From Alphaproteobacteria bacterium (lineage in GTDB: Bacteria > Pseudomonadota > Alphaproteobacteria > RF32 > CAG-239): a stretch of DNA of 64,000 nucleotides. The notes under the pieces were generated by a model, which worked only from the letters and a program-made list of their open reading frames with translations, did no database searches and had not been told where the DNA came from. Of the stretch, positions 7,073 to 15,849 are shown one piece after another. The stretch is from assembly GCA_017546315.1 (NCBI GenBank), contig JAFYXH010000009.1, positions 1 to 64,000 of the forward strand, read 5' to 3'. A program made the position numbers and the translations under genes. Each line of letters starts with the position of its first letter. Position 1 is the stretch's first letter.

Positions 7073-9544
7073 ATGAATAAATTTATGAAATTCTTAAAAA
7101 ACTGTATGCCTTTTATCATTGGTGGGTGTGTTTTATTTTATTGCTCAGATGCTGAAGCTTGGGCTTGTGAATGGTGCCAAAAATTAAAAGATTGGGTTGT
7201 TGATAAGGCTAGTGAAGTAATATTAAATGAATTGGGTATTGATTTAACGGTTAATTGTAATCCTCCAAATCCAGATTCAACTGTTTGTTTGTTCTGCCCG
7301 ATGTTTAAGATTATCTTTAATGCAGGAAGTATAATGGCGCACAAATCTTATGCATCGTTTGGTGTTGGATTAGCGCAACTTCTACTTGTGTTTATGGGGG
7401 TTTCTATTGCTCTTATTTTATTAAAATATCTATCATCCATGGGGGCAAAAGATGCAAGTGGGCTGATGAATGATTTATTGAAAAAATCTTTTCTCTGTTG
7501 CACGATATTTTACATACTAAATTATAATTATTATAATGTGCTTAATTTAACAATATCCCCTCTTTTTAGTGCGATGATGGATTTTGCCGCATCTGGTAGC
7601 GGAGGATCTTGTCATGGTGCTTCAGGTATTTATGGAGGAATGGGTGGTGGTAGTTCTACTGCAGGAATTGGAGGTGGAATACCAAGTTCGATTGGAACAG
7701 CTATTGTTTGTACTGTAGAAAATATTGAATTTAAGATTAAATATTTATTTGAGTTTGGCGATTGGGCATTTTGTAGAGGTTGTGGCCCTGATAGATTGTT
7801 ATTTATATTGCCTCATCCAATATTTATTATTGACGGTTTATTGCTATATATTGGAGGTATTTTCTTTATGGCTTCATACCCTTGGATTATGGCTGATGCT
7901 GTTTTGCAATTAGGACTTGCAATGACATTACTTCCTTTTGCTATTTGTGGTTTTGCATTTGCTGGGACTAAAGGTTATTTAGGTAAAGTTTTACAATGGA
8001 TTATAAACTCTGTTTTTGTATTTGTGTTTATGTCTATTGTAATTGAATGTATATTAGAATATATTGGAAGTGTTTTATCTGCAGCATTAGCAAATGGTGA
8101 TTTATCTGATCCTAAGCTGATATTTACAGACCCCAACAAAGGTATAGCGTTTTGGGGGCCTAATATGTTGTATATTATATTTATTCTTGCGATTGGTTTA
8201 ACTTATATGCCTTTTGCTAAAGATTTGGCTAAACAACTTTCTAAAGGTTCTGGTGTGGGTGCAGCACAAACAATTGGTAAAGAAGTAACCGGAAAAATAG
8301 ATGACCTCACAGATAAAGCGGCTCACAAAGTAAGACATGCAGCTGTTGAAACAGGTAAATGGGCAGGAAGAGGCATAAAACGAGGTAGTAAAGCAGCTGT
8401 TAGAATCGGAATAGCAAAAACTGTTAATACTTTTGGGACTTCTAATGGTTCTGGTAAATCGATGCGAGTGCTTGGAATGAAATTTTCTACCGAAAAGGAC
8501 GGTAATGGAAGAGATGTTTTAACTCGAGAATGGGTGAACCCTATCAACGGCAGAAGACATGTGATGATTTCTGATAAATACTCTACAACATTTGAAGAAT
8601 ACACCAAAAGTGGTGTGCAAATAAAATCTGACACTAAATTTAAACATAATTTTATGAATGAGCATTTATTTGATGAAAATGGTGATGTAAACGTTGGTGC
8701 AGTTAATGCTATTATGAATTCTCCAAAGGCATTGGCTGATCCTAGATACAGAGAAAAAATCATGACACAAATTGCAGTAAATGCAATGAAGAAAAAGGGA
8801 AAACATGTTGGCAAATATTATAAAGATAGAAAAGTTGTTTATGATCTTTCTGACCCATATAAAATATATATTGAACAAACCGATTATACAGGAAAAGTAA
8901 CTCGTTTTGCAATGAGAATCGACCCTGCTACTGGGAGAATGGCAGTTGGTGCTAAAGTAGAAAGACTAAACAAAAAAAAGATGCGAAAAATTAAAAACAG
9001 AAAACGCTTCTTAAAGAGGTTTGGACGAGACTTAGGTGGGGGAGAATATGCTTTCAAATCATTTTTAACGGGGACTGTCAGAGAAATAAAAATAGACTCC
9101 CAAACTGGAAGAGAATATTATGTTAAAACCCGAAGAAGACGTTTCTTGTTTTGGAAAACAAAGACTATCATTGTTAAAGACACAGAAAATGCCGAGCAAG
9201 ATGGATTTTTTGATAATGCCTATATGGGGTTTGATACTAGAAAAAATGCTAAAGGAAAGGAAAATACCTATTTAAAATATGGAGCCAGAGCAAAAGCGGG
9301 ACATACAGATGTTCGAGATGCAATGAGTGCAGGCAAGATTATTGACGACAAAGGAAACATTGCAGATGATTTGGACATAAGCAATTCTAATTGTAAACCC
9401 GAAAATGACCTTGTTTTTGGTTCAGATATTTTGATAGATCTCGGTATATGCCCAAGTGGTACAAATTCTCGTGATTTTCTTAAAAATCTTGGTGCAAGAG
9501 CTGCCTCTGAAAGATCAACAAAATTGAATACTAAACATCTATAA
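7073..9544 (+). CDS. VirB6-like protein with a long basic C-terminal domain, copy 5
   Basis: 823 aa, nearly twice the size of its neighbours. Signal peptide ends near AEA|WA. Two CxxC-like pairs (CEWC, CLFC) follow. Next are a TM/KYLSSMGAKDASGL segment, a Gly/Ser-rich loop (residues ~175-205) and the VirB6-like core (IFIIDGLLLYIGGIFFM, TLLPFAICGFAFAGT). From about residue 390 the protein is soluble: a Lys/Arg-rich linker, then ~400 residues with Tyr/Lys/Asp-rich stretches and a very basic patch around residue 640. Extended VirB6 tails are known in Rickettsiales, but this tail is not recognised. AAGGAGG precedes the start. It is the last gene before the terminator. Confidence 0.65.
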   Translation: MNKFMKFLKNCMPFIIGGCVLFYCSDAEAWACEWCQKLKDWVVDKASEVILNELGIDLTVNCNPPNPDSTVCLFCPMFKIIFNAGSIMAHKSYASFGVGLAQLLLVFMGVSIALILLKYLSSMGAKDASGLMNDLLKKSFLCCTIFYILNYNYYNVLNLTISPLFSAMMDFAASGSGGSCHGASGIYGGMGGGSSTAGIGGGIPSSIGTAIVCTVENIEFKIKYLFEFGDWAFCRGCGPDRLLFILPHPIFIIDGLLLYIGGIFFMASYPWIMADAVLQLGLAMTLLPFAICGFAFAGTKGYLGKVLQWIINSVFVFVFMSIVIECILEYIGSVLSAALANGDLSDPKLIFTDPNKGIAFWGPNMLYIIFILAIGLTYMPFAKDLAKQLSKGSGVGAAQTIGKEVTGKIDDLTDKAAHKVRHAAVETGKWAGRGIKRGSKAAVRIGIAKTVNTFGTSNGSGKSMRVLGMKFSTEKDGNGRDVLTREWVNPINGRRHVMISDKYSTTFEEYTKSGVQIKSDTKFKHNFMNEHLFDENGDVNVGAVNAIMNSPKALADPRYREKIMTQIAVNAMKKKGKHVGKYYKDRKVVYDLSDPYKIYIEQTDYTGKVTRFAMRIDPATGRMAVGAKVERLNKKKMRKIKNRKRFLKRFGRDLGGGEYAFKSFLTGTVREIKIDSQTGREYYVKTRRRRFLFWKTKTIIVKDTENAEQDGFFDNAYMGFDTRKNAKGKENTYLKYGARAKAGHTDVRDAMSAGKIIDDKGNIADDLDISNSNCKPENDLVFGSDILIDLGICPSGTNSRDFLKNLGARAASERSTKLNTKHL

Positions 9545-9576
9545 ATAAGTTTTAAGTTTAGACGAATTTAAAACCC

Positions 9577-9613
9577 AAATACTCCAATTTACGCTTCAAA
9601 TTGGAGTATTTTT
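9577..9613 (+). terminator. Intrinsic terminator after the VirB6 array
   Basis: A perfect 14-bp inverted repeat (9577-9590 with 9598-9611) with a 7-nt loop runs into a T-rich 3' side. It follows the last VirB6-like gene by 32 nt and closes that operon. Confidence 0.85.
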
Positions 9614-9685
9614 GTGTGATAAACCCAATGAATAGCTTGCATTGACAAAAGTTATACATATTTATTTTTTTTTATTTTTTTTGAC

Positions 9686-9713
9686 TTGCATATTTTTTTG
9701 GCAACACTATTAT
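9686..9713 (+). promoter_or_regulatory. Putative promoter of the double-HTH regulator
   Basis: TTGCAT (9686-9691), a 16-nt spacer and TATTAT (9708-9713) lie about 40 nt before the regulator's ATG and after the upstream terminator. An overlapping TTGACT at 9681 would give a spacing that is too long. This makes the regulator independently transcribed. Confidence 0.4.
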
Positions 9714-9750
9714 ATAGTAAATGTTTATATTTCATTAGAGGTGATAAATT

Positions 9751-10722
9751 ATGGAAGAGATTGTATTTCCTAATCAAATTAGAATTCAACGTAAAATGCA
9801 TGGCGTTTCTATGCAAGATTTAGCTGACAAACTAGGCATAAGTCTTTCTGCTATTTCTAAAATAGAAAAGGGGTATAGACGCTTAAACCAAGAACAACTT
9901 ATTTCTGTGGCAGAAATATTGGATTGTTCTTTACAAGATTTATATGTTAATGAACAAAACTCACAACAAGAAGTTGTTCTTGCTTGGAAAAAAGAACAAG
10001 AACGCAGACAAGAAATAAACAAAAGCAGTGGATTGAAAGTTTTGGGAGCTGCTCTAAGATACATTAGAGGCGATAAATCTTTGACTTTGATTGAAGTTGC
10101 AGAACGTTCTGAAATGACTCTATCTGTATATCATAGAATTGAAATGGGACAAAGAGAAGTTTCTGACAAAGAGTATAAAAATATTGCTAGAGCTCTAGAT
10201 ATGGATGTTGATACTCTTAAAGCTGAAATTAAAAAATTAGATGAAAATGGTTCTTTAGAAGAAATCATCACTCACAATGATACAAAATATAAAATCAATA
10301 ATATGACACGTATGATTGCGGAACAAAATAGTTATATCGATATTGATACATTAAAAGTTCCTGTATTTGGAATATCTGGAACAGATGGTGCTATTATAAT
10401 TGATAAATCAGCTTTTTCTAAAGAAGCAACAAAACCTGCTAACTTGTTTGAAAAAAGAGATGTTTATGGAGTAAGCTTGTGCACAAGAAGACTTGGATCT
10501 ATATTGTCAAACAGAGCTGTTATGTTTGTTGCTCCATCTGAAGTTGCAAGTGTTGGTGATATTGCTCTTTATTATAAATCTGAGCAAGAAGCTTATGTTG
10601 TTAGCGTTAGAGAAGATGAGACTGGTCAATTATATGGCTTAATGTGGAATCCTGAAGAACGCATTTATTTTAGCAACGATGATTTTGTGAAGATACATAA
10701 AGTTGTAGATATCGCATTATAG
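9751..10722 (+). CDS. Double-HTH XRE-family regulator with an S24-like C-terminal domain
   Basis: 323 aa. A first Cro/C1-type HTH spans residues ~8-65 (LGISLSAISKIEKGYRRL). A second diverged HTH spans ~95-155 (AERSEMTLSVYHRIEMGQ). A beta-rich C-terminal region from ~205 ends like LexA/CI-type S24 domains (GDIALYY...GLMWNP). The GDSM catalytic serine motif is not present, so autocleavage is unlikely. The gene has its own promoter and lies between the VirB6 array and the repeat-protein operon, so it may control both (inference). GAGGTGAT is the ribosome site. Confidence 0.7.
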   Translation: MEEIVFPNQIRIQRKMHGVSMQDLADKLGISLSAISKIEKGYRRLNQEQLISVAEILDCSLQDLYVNEQNSQQEVVLAWKKEQERRQEINKSSGLKVLGAALRYIRGDKSLTLIEVAERSEMTLSVYHRIEMGQREVSDKEYKNIARALDMDVDTLKAEIKKLDENGSLEEIITHNDTKYKINNMTRMIAEQNSYIDIDTLKVPVFGISGTDGAIIIDKSAFSKEATKPANLFEKRDVYGVSLCTRRLGSILSNRAVMFVAPSEVASVGDIALYYKSEQEAYVVSVREDETGQLYGLMWNPEERIYFSNDDFVKIHKVVDIAL

Positions 10723-10786
10723 TTTTTGCTTTAAATGTTATTATTTTGACTGTTGTTTATGTAATTTTATATAGAAGGTATGGCTC

Positions 10787-13700
10787 GTGGAAAATTTAAA
10801 TGATGTAGAGTTTGGTAGCGATAAAGAGAAGGAAGAAGCCCCGATTTTGGTGGCTCAACGGTACTTAAACATTTATAGACAGGTACATATTTTCAACAAA
10901 GCAAAGCGTGATCAATTTGATGATGAGCTTTTAGCTTTGCCACCTGTTATTACAGACTTCTACAAACGTATGCCTGGTGGGCGTTTGCTCATGGAGCATA
11001 TTGAAGAAGTAAAAACAGAAAGAGGTATATCTTTTGTAAAATCAAACAAAGAAGATTACACAAACTTAGCAACAGATTCATCTACTCCATCTGGAGCTCC
11101 AGCAGGAGCTCCTGTGAGTGGTGCTGTTGTTGCAGGAAGTGTTACTATTGATTCATCATTTGCAGAAACTTTAGCACAATCTTTGGCTGCTGCATTTAAG
11201 CAAAATCCTATGCAAGCAACTGTATCTGGTGGTGGTGCAACAGGTGGTGTTGTTGATTTTGGAAACACATTTGACGTTATAGCTGAAGAAATCAGAACAT
11301 CTCGAGCATCATTATTGGATGTACTAAAAGAAACAAGAAATATAACAGATTCAGTTATAGCTTCTCAAGTTTCTATCTCTAGAATTTTAGAAGGTATTTT
11401 AGCATCTCGTTCAAGAGACGATATCGGTAAGGCTGACCTTAACAATCGCATTATTGCATCTCAAGCATCTATTACTAAATTGCTTGAAGGGATGTATACA
11501 TCTAATGCGCAAAAGAATAACGAAATCTCAGACTTTTTAAACATTGAAAATAGATTGCAAAGCTTTAAAAACGAGATACGAGCTGAAGTTGAAAGCTCTC
11601 TAAACAGAATGCAACAAATGTTGGTTGAGAGTTTTAAAGATATTGCAGCAATTGGTATCCAAACATCTGGGATTTCTAACGCACAGCAAAACAATTTTGC
11701 AAATAGCAATGTTAATGATAGATCACAAACTAGCGCTTCTACTGAGAAGACATCTTTACAGACTCAAGTATCTGAACAAATAAAATCTCAGCCTTCTGCA
11801 ATTAAGGCAGCTAATTTTGTTGATCACTGCAAAGAACTTATTGCCAACCAATTGTCAACATTTGAACAAGAAGAAAATTTTAAGAAGAAAAAGAAAAAGA
11901 AGAAAAATAGATTTGAAGATGGGCTGGAAAATAACAATAGGGATAATGTTTCATCTAACATTGGTTTAAGTGTGCAACAACCACAAATAAACAGAAATAA
12001 TGTGGAAACAACAAATACTCCTATTAGAACGAATAGTACATCTACAAATACTCCGAACACTGTTCAACAAAAACCTTTTGTGCAAAATAATAATTTGGGA
12101 AATAACACAAATAACAATGCACCGCAAAAAACTTTTGTGCAAAACAATGGCTCAACTAACACACCAAATAACAATGAGCAAAAACCACAAAACAGCATTA
12201 CAAACAGCGCTCAAGCTCGTCCTAGAGAAGCTTTAGCATCTGTTAGTGCTCCAATTGCTTTTGCAGAATTAAGTGAAAAGGCTTTTAATCAAGAAGATGA
12301 TTTTGACAACTTCATCATCGATAAGCCTTTGGCTGTTGAAAACACGCCAAACACAAACACTTCTAGAAACGATTATAGAGAAGAAAGTTTTGTTGATGAT
12401 TTAGATTTTGTTTTACCACAATCTAATGATGTGCAACCTACAAAAGCTCAAACATTTTCCCCTGTTTATGATGGACTCGATTTTGCTTTACCTAAACACG
12501 CATTTGCAGAAGATGCTAACTCTTCGGCTCTTTCTGATGAAGAGTTAAACGTGGATTTATCCTCTATTAGTGATGATTTAAATTATAATCTACCACCACA
12601 AGGTAGCGCTTTAAGAGATGATACTCCACAATTAAATATCACTTCTGCATCTTTTGAAGATGATGGTCTTTCTTTTTCATTACCTGAAAGCAATACTTTC
12701 GAGCAAAAGACTAACTTAACATATAATGAAACTCCAAACTTTAACGAAGAAGCATCATCAGGCAATAATTTACAAGATTTGAGTAAAATTAATGATTTAA
12801 GCTTAAACACAGAAAATCAAAATTATGACTTCGATTATAGTTCTTTTGAAAATGCTTCATTTAATGATACAACAACCGAAGCTACAAGTGAAACACCTTC
12901 ATTTAGCAACAATCAGCCAGAATTTAATGATTTAGCTTCATTTGCTTCTAGCAACAACATTCCAAATGATGGGGTTATATTTAATTCTGGTATTGAAGAT
13001 ACATTTGAAAACTCATTTACAGAAACAACAGATAGCGCATTGGGGCAAGATGTATCTTTTGAAACATTTGATTTTAACTCCTTTGAAAATAATACTGAGA
13101 GTTCTAACGAACACCCCTTTGTGTCATCAGAAACAGAAGAGACTAACCTAAAACTTGATGACTTTTTAGGCTTATCTCAAGAGGCTGGCGACTTAAATAA
13201 CCAAAACACTGATGAAAATAACTCTAGCAATAACGAATCTTTTTCTAGTTTTGATGATAACTTTGGAAATAGTGATGCTACTCCAAGTTTTGAAGATAAC
13301 TTCAATAATAATGATTTTGTTCCAAGTTTTGAGAATGGTTTTGACAACAACGAATCTGTTCCAAACTTCGAAGACAATTTCAACAATAATGAATTTACTC
13401 CAAGCTTTGAGAATAGTTTTGAAAACAATGAGACTGTTTCAACTTTTGAAAACCCAGAACAAAACGAAACTCCTTCAGTTGGTTTAAATGAATTCTTCTT
13501 AGATCAAAATAATGAGATAAACTCTCTAACCATTGAACCATCTACACCAAAACAAAGTAGATATAGTGCGGAATTGGATAAAATTAGAGCAGCTCTTACG
13601 ACTGATAATATTGATATATCTTCTCTAGATAAACCTATCGCACTTGATGATTATAGCGATGATGAGAATGTGCCATCTGATAACAGTTATGATGAACAAT

Positions 13701-13900
13701 TTGAAGATGATAATTTCCTTTCAATTCAACAAGAACAACCAAATTCGACAACTCAAGAAGCAACTTCTGATGATGATTGGGAGTGGGAATGGGTTGATGA
13801 GAATGGGAATCCTGTAAGTGGAAATAATGGTGGAGAAGAAGATTGGGAATGGGTTGATGAAAATGGAAACCCAATCAAAAACGATAACAACGGGAATTAA
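10787..13900 (+). CDS. Large acidic Asn/Ser-rich repeat protein (1037 aa)
   Basis: No signal peptide or TM segment. Residues ~1-90 look folded. Residues ~150-300 carry coiled-coil-like repeats (IASQ.SI..LLEG). A run of eight Lys sits near 365. Most of the rest is low-complexity Asn/Asp/Glu/Ser/Phe with recurring DDLDF.LP and SFEDNF blocks. Residues 830-881 are four exact-period 13-aa repeats. The C-terminus repeats DWEWVDENGNP twice. The start is GTG 10787 with AGAAGG 8 nt upstream; a nearer ATG (10780) opens only 7 codons. It is followed by the secretin-like gene group. It could be a cytosolic scaffold, an effector or a chaperone-like partner of the T4SS. Function unknown. Confidence 0.6.
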   Translation: MENLNDVEFGSDKEKEEAPILVAQRYLNIYRQVHIFNKAKRDQFDDELLALPPVITDFYKRMPGGRLLMEHIEEVKTERGISFVKSNKEDYTNLATDSSTPSGAPAGAPVSGAVVAGSVTIDSSFAETLAQSLAAAFKQNPMQATVSGGGATGGVVDFGNTFDVIAEEIRTSRASLLDVLKETRNITDSVIASQVSISRILEGILASRSRDDIGKADLNNRIIASQASITKLLEGMYTSNAQKNNEISDFLNIENRLQSFKNEIRAEVESSLNRMQQMLVESFKDIAAIGIQTSGISNAQQNNFANSNVNDRSQTSASTEKTSLQTQVSEQIKSQPSAIKAANFVDHCKELIANQLSTFEQEENFKKKKKKKKNRFEDGLENNNRDNVSSNIGLSVQQPQINRNNVETTNTPIRTNSTSTNTPNTVQQKPFVQNNNLGNNTNNNAPQKTFVQNNGSTNTPNNNEQKPQNSITNSAQARPREALASVSAPIAFAELSEKAFNQEDDFDNFIIDKPLAVENTPNTNTSRNDYREESFVDDLDFVLPQSNDVQPTKAQTFSPVYDGLDFALPKHAFAEDANSSALSDEELNVDLSSISDDLNYNLPPQGSALRDDTPQLNITSASFEDDGLSFSLPESNTFEQKTNLTYNETPNFNEEASSGNNLQDLSKINDLSLNTENQNYDFDYSSFENASFNDTTTEATSETPSFSNNQPEFNDLASFASSNNIPNDGVIFNSGIEDTFENSFTETTDSALGQDVSFETFDFNSFENNTESSNEHPFVSSETEETNLKLDDFLGLSQEAGDLNNQNTDENNSSNNESFSSFDDNFGNSDATPSFEDNFNNNDFVPSFENGFDNNESVPNFEDNFNNNEFTPSFENSFENNETVSTFENPEQNETPSVGLNEFFLDQNNEINSLTIEPSTPKQSRYSAELDKIRAALTTDNIDISSLDKPIALDDYSDDENVPSDNSYDEQFEDDNFLSIQQEQPNSTTQEATSDDDWEWEWVDENGNPVSGNNGGEEDWEWVDENGNPIKNDNNGN
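13274..13466 (+). repeat. 39-bp in-frame tandem repeats (13-aa period)
   Basis: Four consecutive 39-nt units plus a partial fifth encode the pattern x-x-x-P-S-F-E-(D/N)-x-F-x-N-N (residues 830-881 onward). The units differ at synonymous and conservative positions, so the array is an older expansion under selection for the encoded pattern. Confidence 0.85.
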
Positions 13901-14013
13901 AAAAATAAATAAAAGATAAAATAAAAACAAATAACACTTAAATGATAATAAAAGATAATAATATATTTACAAGCTAGTTTGTTTATTTTATTTTTTAGTA
14001 AGTGGGGGTGTTT

Positions 14014-14571
14014 ATGGCTGACAATAATGACACAATAGAAAAACCTGAAACAGGTGATATGGGCAATCCAGATAGTCGTGTAATTGCGGTTACTCGTGAG
14101 TCTCTTTGGTATATAGATAATTATGTACTCATTCGAGATTATTATGATAGAACCGTATCTAGAATTGCTGCTCGTTGCATTAGAAAAGGGAATATTGCTG
14201 TTGAGGAATATCCTTTTTATGCATACATTATAGACGTTTTGGATGAGTTATGTGAAACAGGTGATTATATTATTTCACACACTGAATTACACCCTTACGT
14301 TGAGAAAAAAATTAAAGGTGGTGTGAAAGCTTTAGAAGATAATTTAAGATTATATAAAGAAGAATTAGAAAGAAATGCTTCTGTTGAGATGACATCTAAG
14401 AAAGATGCAGATTTGAGCGCAGCAAAAGATGCCTTTGAAGGTTTTGCATCACCTGCTGATAATAAACCAACAGCTGGTGCGGGACAAAGTATTGAAGATG
14501 TTGTAGCTAAATTGATGGCTGAACAAAATAAAATTATTGAAGAGAAAGATAAGAATGATGAAAATAGTTAA
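14014..14571 (+). CDS. Uncharacterised soluble protein of the secretin-like operon
   Basis: 185 aa from ATG 14014, chosen over an in-frame GTG at 14002 because GGGGG lies 5 nt upstream. Residues ~25-125 look folded, helical and Tyr-rich (RESLWYIDNYVLIRDYYD). The C-terminal ~60 residues are charged and probably disordered. There is no signal peptide or TM, so it is probably cytosolic. It overlaps the next gene by 17 bp, which links it to the secretin-like lipoprotein. No family recognised. Confidence 0.6.
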   Translation: MADNNDTIEKPETGDMGNPDSRVIAVTRESLWYIDNYVLIRDYYDRTVSRIAARCIRKGNIAVEEYPFYAYIIDVLDELCETGDYIISHTELHPYVEKKIKGGVKALEDNLRLYKEELERNASVEMTSKKDADLSAAKDAFEGFASPADNKPTAGAGQSIEDVVAKLMAEQNKIIEEKDKNDENS

Positions 14572-15838
14572 TTTTTCAAACAAACTTAAATGCTTATTTT
14601 TGTTATTTTCAGTGCTAAGCATTGTTGCATGTAATGGTTTTAATGGCAATAATGATACTATCGTTGTAAATGACGAGGATGTTAAACAAGATAATTTTGT
14701 GATTTTGCCACAACAGAATCCATATATGTTACGCACAACATTTAGAGCAAATGACTTAGATTTGGAGACACCTTTACGTTGTAATGTTAATTGGAAAACT
14801 CAAGAAATGGTGCAAATTTTGCCTCACAACAATATTTCTTTTAAGATTGAAAGAAATGATATAGATGATACTTTACCTGAGTTTGAAGTAAGAGATTTCT
14901 CTTTTGATAATATTCCTGCAGATCAAGCTTTATTGAAGCTTACAACTGAGGCAGGATTAACATTAGTTGCTAAAGATGCACCTTATCCAATGCTTTATGG
15001 TAAGGATATAAATGGTAGCTTTAGTGATGTGGTTAAGATGATTGCTAAATCTGCTGATTTATTTTATCGCTATGACAAAAAGCAAAAATCTATAATTTTG
15101 AGTAGAAGAGCTAGTTTTACACTTTATGTTCCAAATTCTAGAACTTTAATGTTAGGTTTTCTAGATGTACTAAGAGGAGCAGGAATTACTGATATGGTTA
15201 CAAACTGGCGTGATTATTCTATTACATTTGAAACGAATCTGGAAACAATGAACAAAGTTAATAGTCTTGTTAATGATTTTGAAAATAATCCAACAATGAT
15301 TATGTATGATGTTAGCATTTTTAGAGCAATAGCTAAAGAGCCTTGTGGCATTGTTTGGAATGACTTATTAAAAGATTTTGACTTTGGAAGTATTGCTACA
15401 ACGCAGACAGGAGTTATTGGAAGAATGCTAACAGTAACAAATGATATTTCTATCGAACATTTGAAAACTTTTGTTAGCAAATATGCTGATATTCAAGAAA
15501 TATCTGAGGGACGTTTTGTAGTTCCTACACAATGGTTTTCTCGTTTTGATGTTGGTCGTTGCGGTAAGGTTGATGATATGGAATATTCTTTATCCCTTCT
15601 TGCTAGAGCAAATGTTGAGAAAAATAATCGTATATTATCTGAAATTACACTGGATACTACAGAAGGTGAAATCACTAAATTTAAGGCTAGGAATCGTATC
15701 GGTGAAAACTTCTTGATTATTGGCTTACCTAGTGAAATTTTTGGGCCTGCTGAGCAAGGAACAGAAACAATCGCATTTATTGTTCCACGCTTGGTTAGAA
15801 CATTAAAAACAGATGAAGATATAAAAAATAAAATTTAA
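14555..15838 (+). CDS. PilN-like secretin-family lipoprotein
   Basis: 427 aa. A lipoprotein signal with a Cys near residue 26 (SIVAC) is followed by an STN/secretin N0-type domain (residues ~110-185: DNIPADQALLKLTTEAGLTL, then a KKQKSIILS strand). Next comes a second small domain, ending TFETNLETMNKVNSLVNDF. The C-terminal part resembles the end of a secretin (ITLDTTEGEI, then IAFIVPRLVRTL). The order matches PilN secretins of IncI-type type IVB pili, but the protein is shorter (PilN is about 560 aa), so the pore domain is reduced. Secretins form outer-membrane rings. Its place next to a VirB6 array suggests an outer-membrane component of the same machine (inference). Confidence 0.55.
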   Translation: MMKIVNFSNKLKCLFLLFSVLSIVACNGFNGNNDTIVVNDEDVKQDNFVILPQQNPYMLRTTFRANDLDLETPLRCNVNWKTQEMVQILPHNNISFKIERNDIDDTLPEFEVRDFSFDNIPADQALLKLTTEAGLTLVAKDAPYPMLYGKDINGSFSDVVKMIAKSADLFYRYDKKQKSIILSRRASFTLYVPNSRTLMLGFLDVLRGAGITDMVTNWRDYSITFETNLETMNKVNSLVNDFENNPTMIMYDVSIFRAIAKEPCGIVWNDLLKDFDFGSIATTQTGVIGRMLTVTNDISIEHLKTFVSKYADIQEISEGRFVVPTQWFSRFDVGRCGKVDDMEYSLSLLARANVEKNNRILSEITLDTTEGEITKFKARNRIGENFLIIGLPSEIFGPAEQGTETIAFIVPRLVRTLKTDEDIKNKI

Positions 15839-15849
15839 TGAGGTTAGTT

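Noticed and set aside
9642..9670. Promoter from TTGACA at 9642
   Set aside because: No -10 hexamer at 15-19 nt spacing; the TTGCAT/TATTAT pair further down fits better.
10780..10803. ATG-started 7-codon ORF before the repeat protein
   Set aside because: It ends at once in TGA. GTG 10787 opens the long frame with a properly spaced AGAAGG. A leader-peptide role is possible but unsupported.
11881..11909. Frameshift or slippage at the poly-Lys stretch of the repeat protein
   Set aside because: The run uses mixed AAG/AAA codons, not a homopolymer, so it is not a slippery site.
13200..13470. CRISPR array
   Set aside because: The repeats are in-frame codons of a protein, with no unique spacers; no cas genes are present.
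12000..13874. Several ORFs of 60-95 codons on both strands inside the repeat protein
   Set aside because: Shadows caused by biased Asn/Asp/Ser codons; none has a ribosome site or plausible protein composition.
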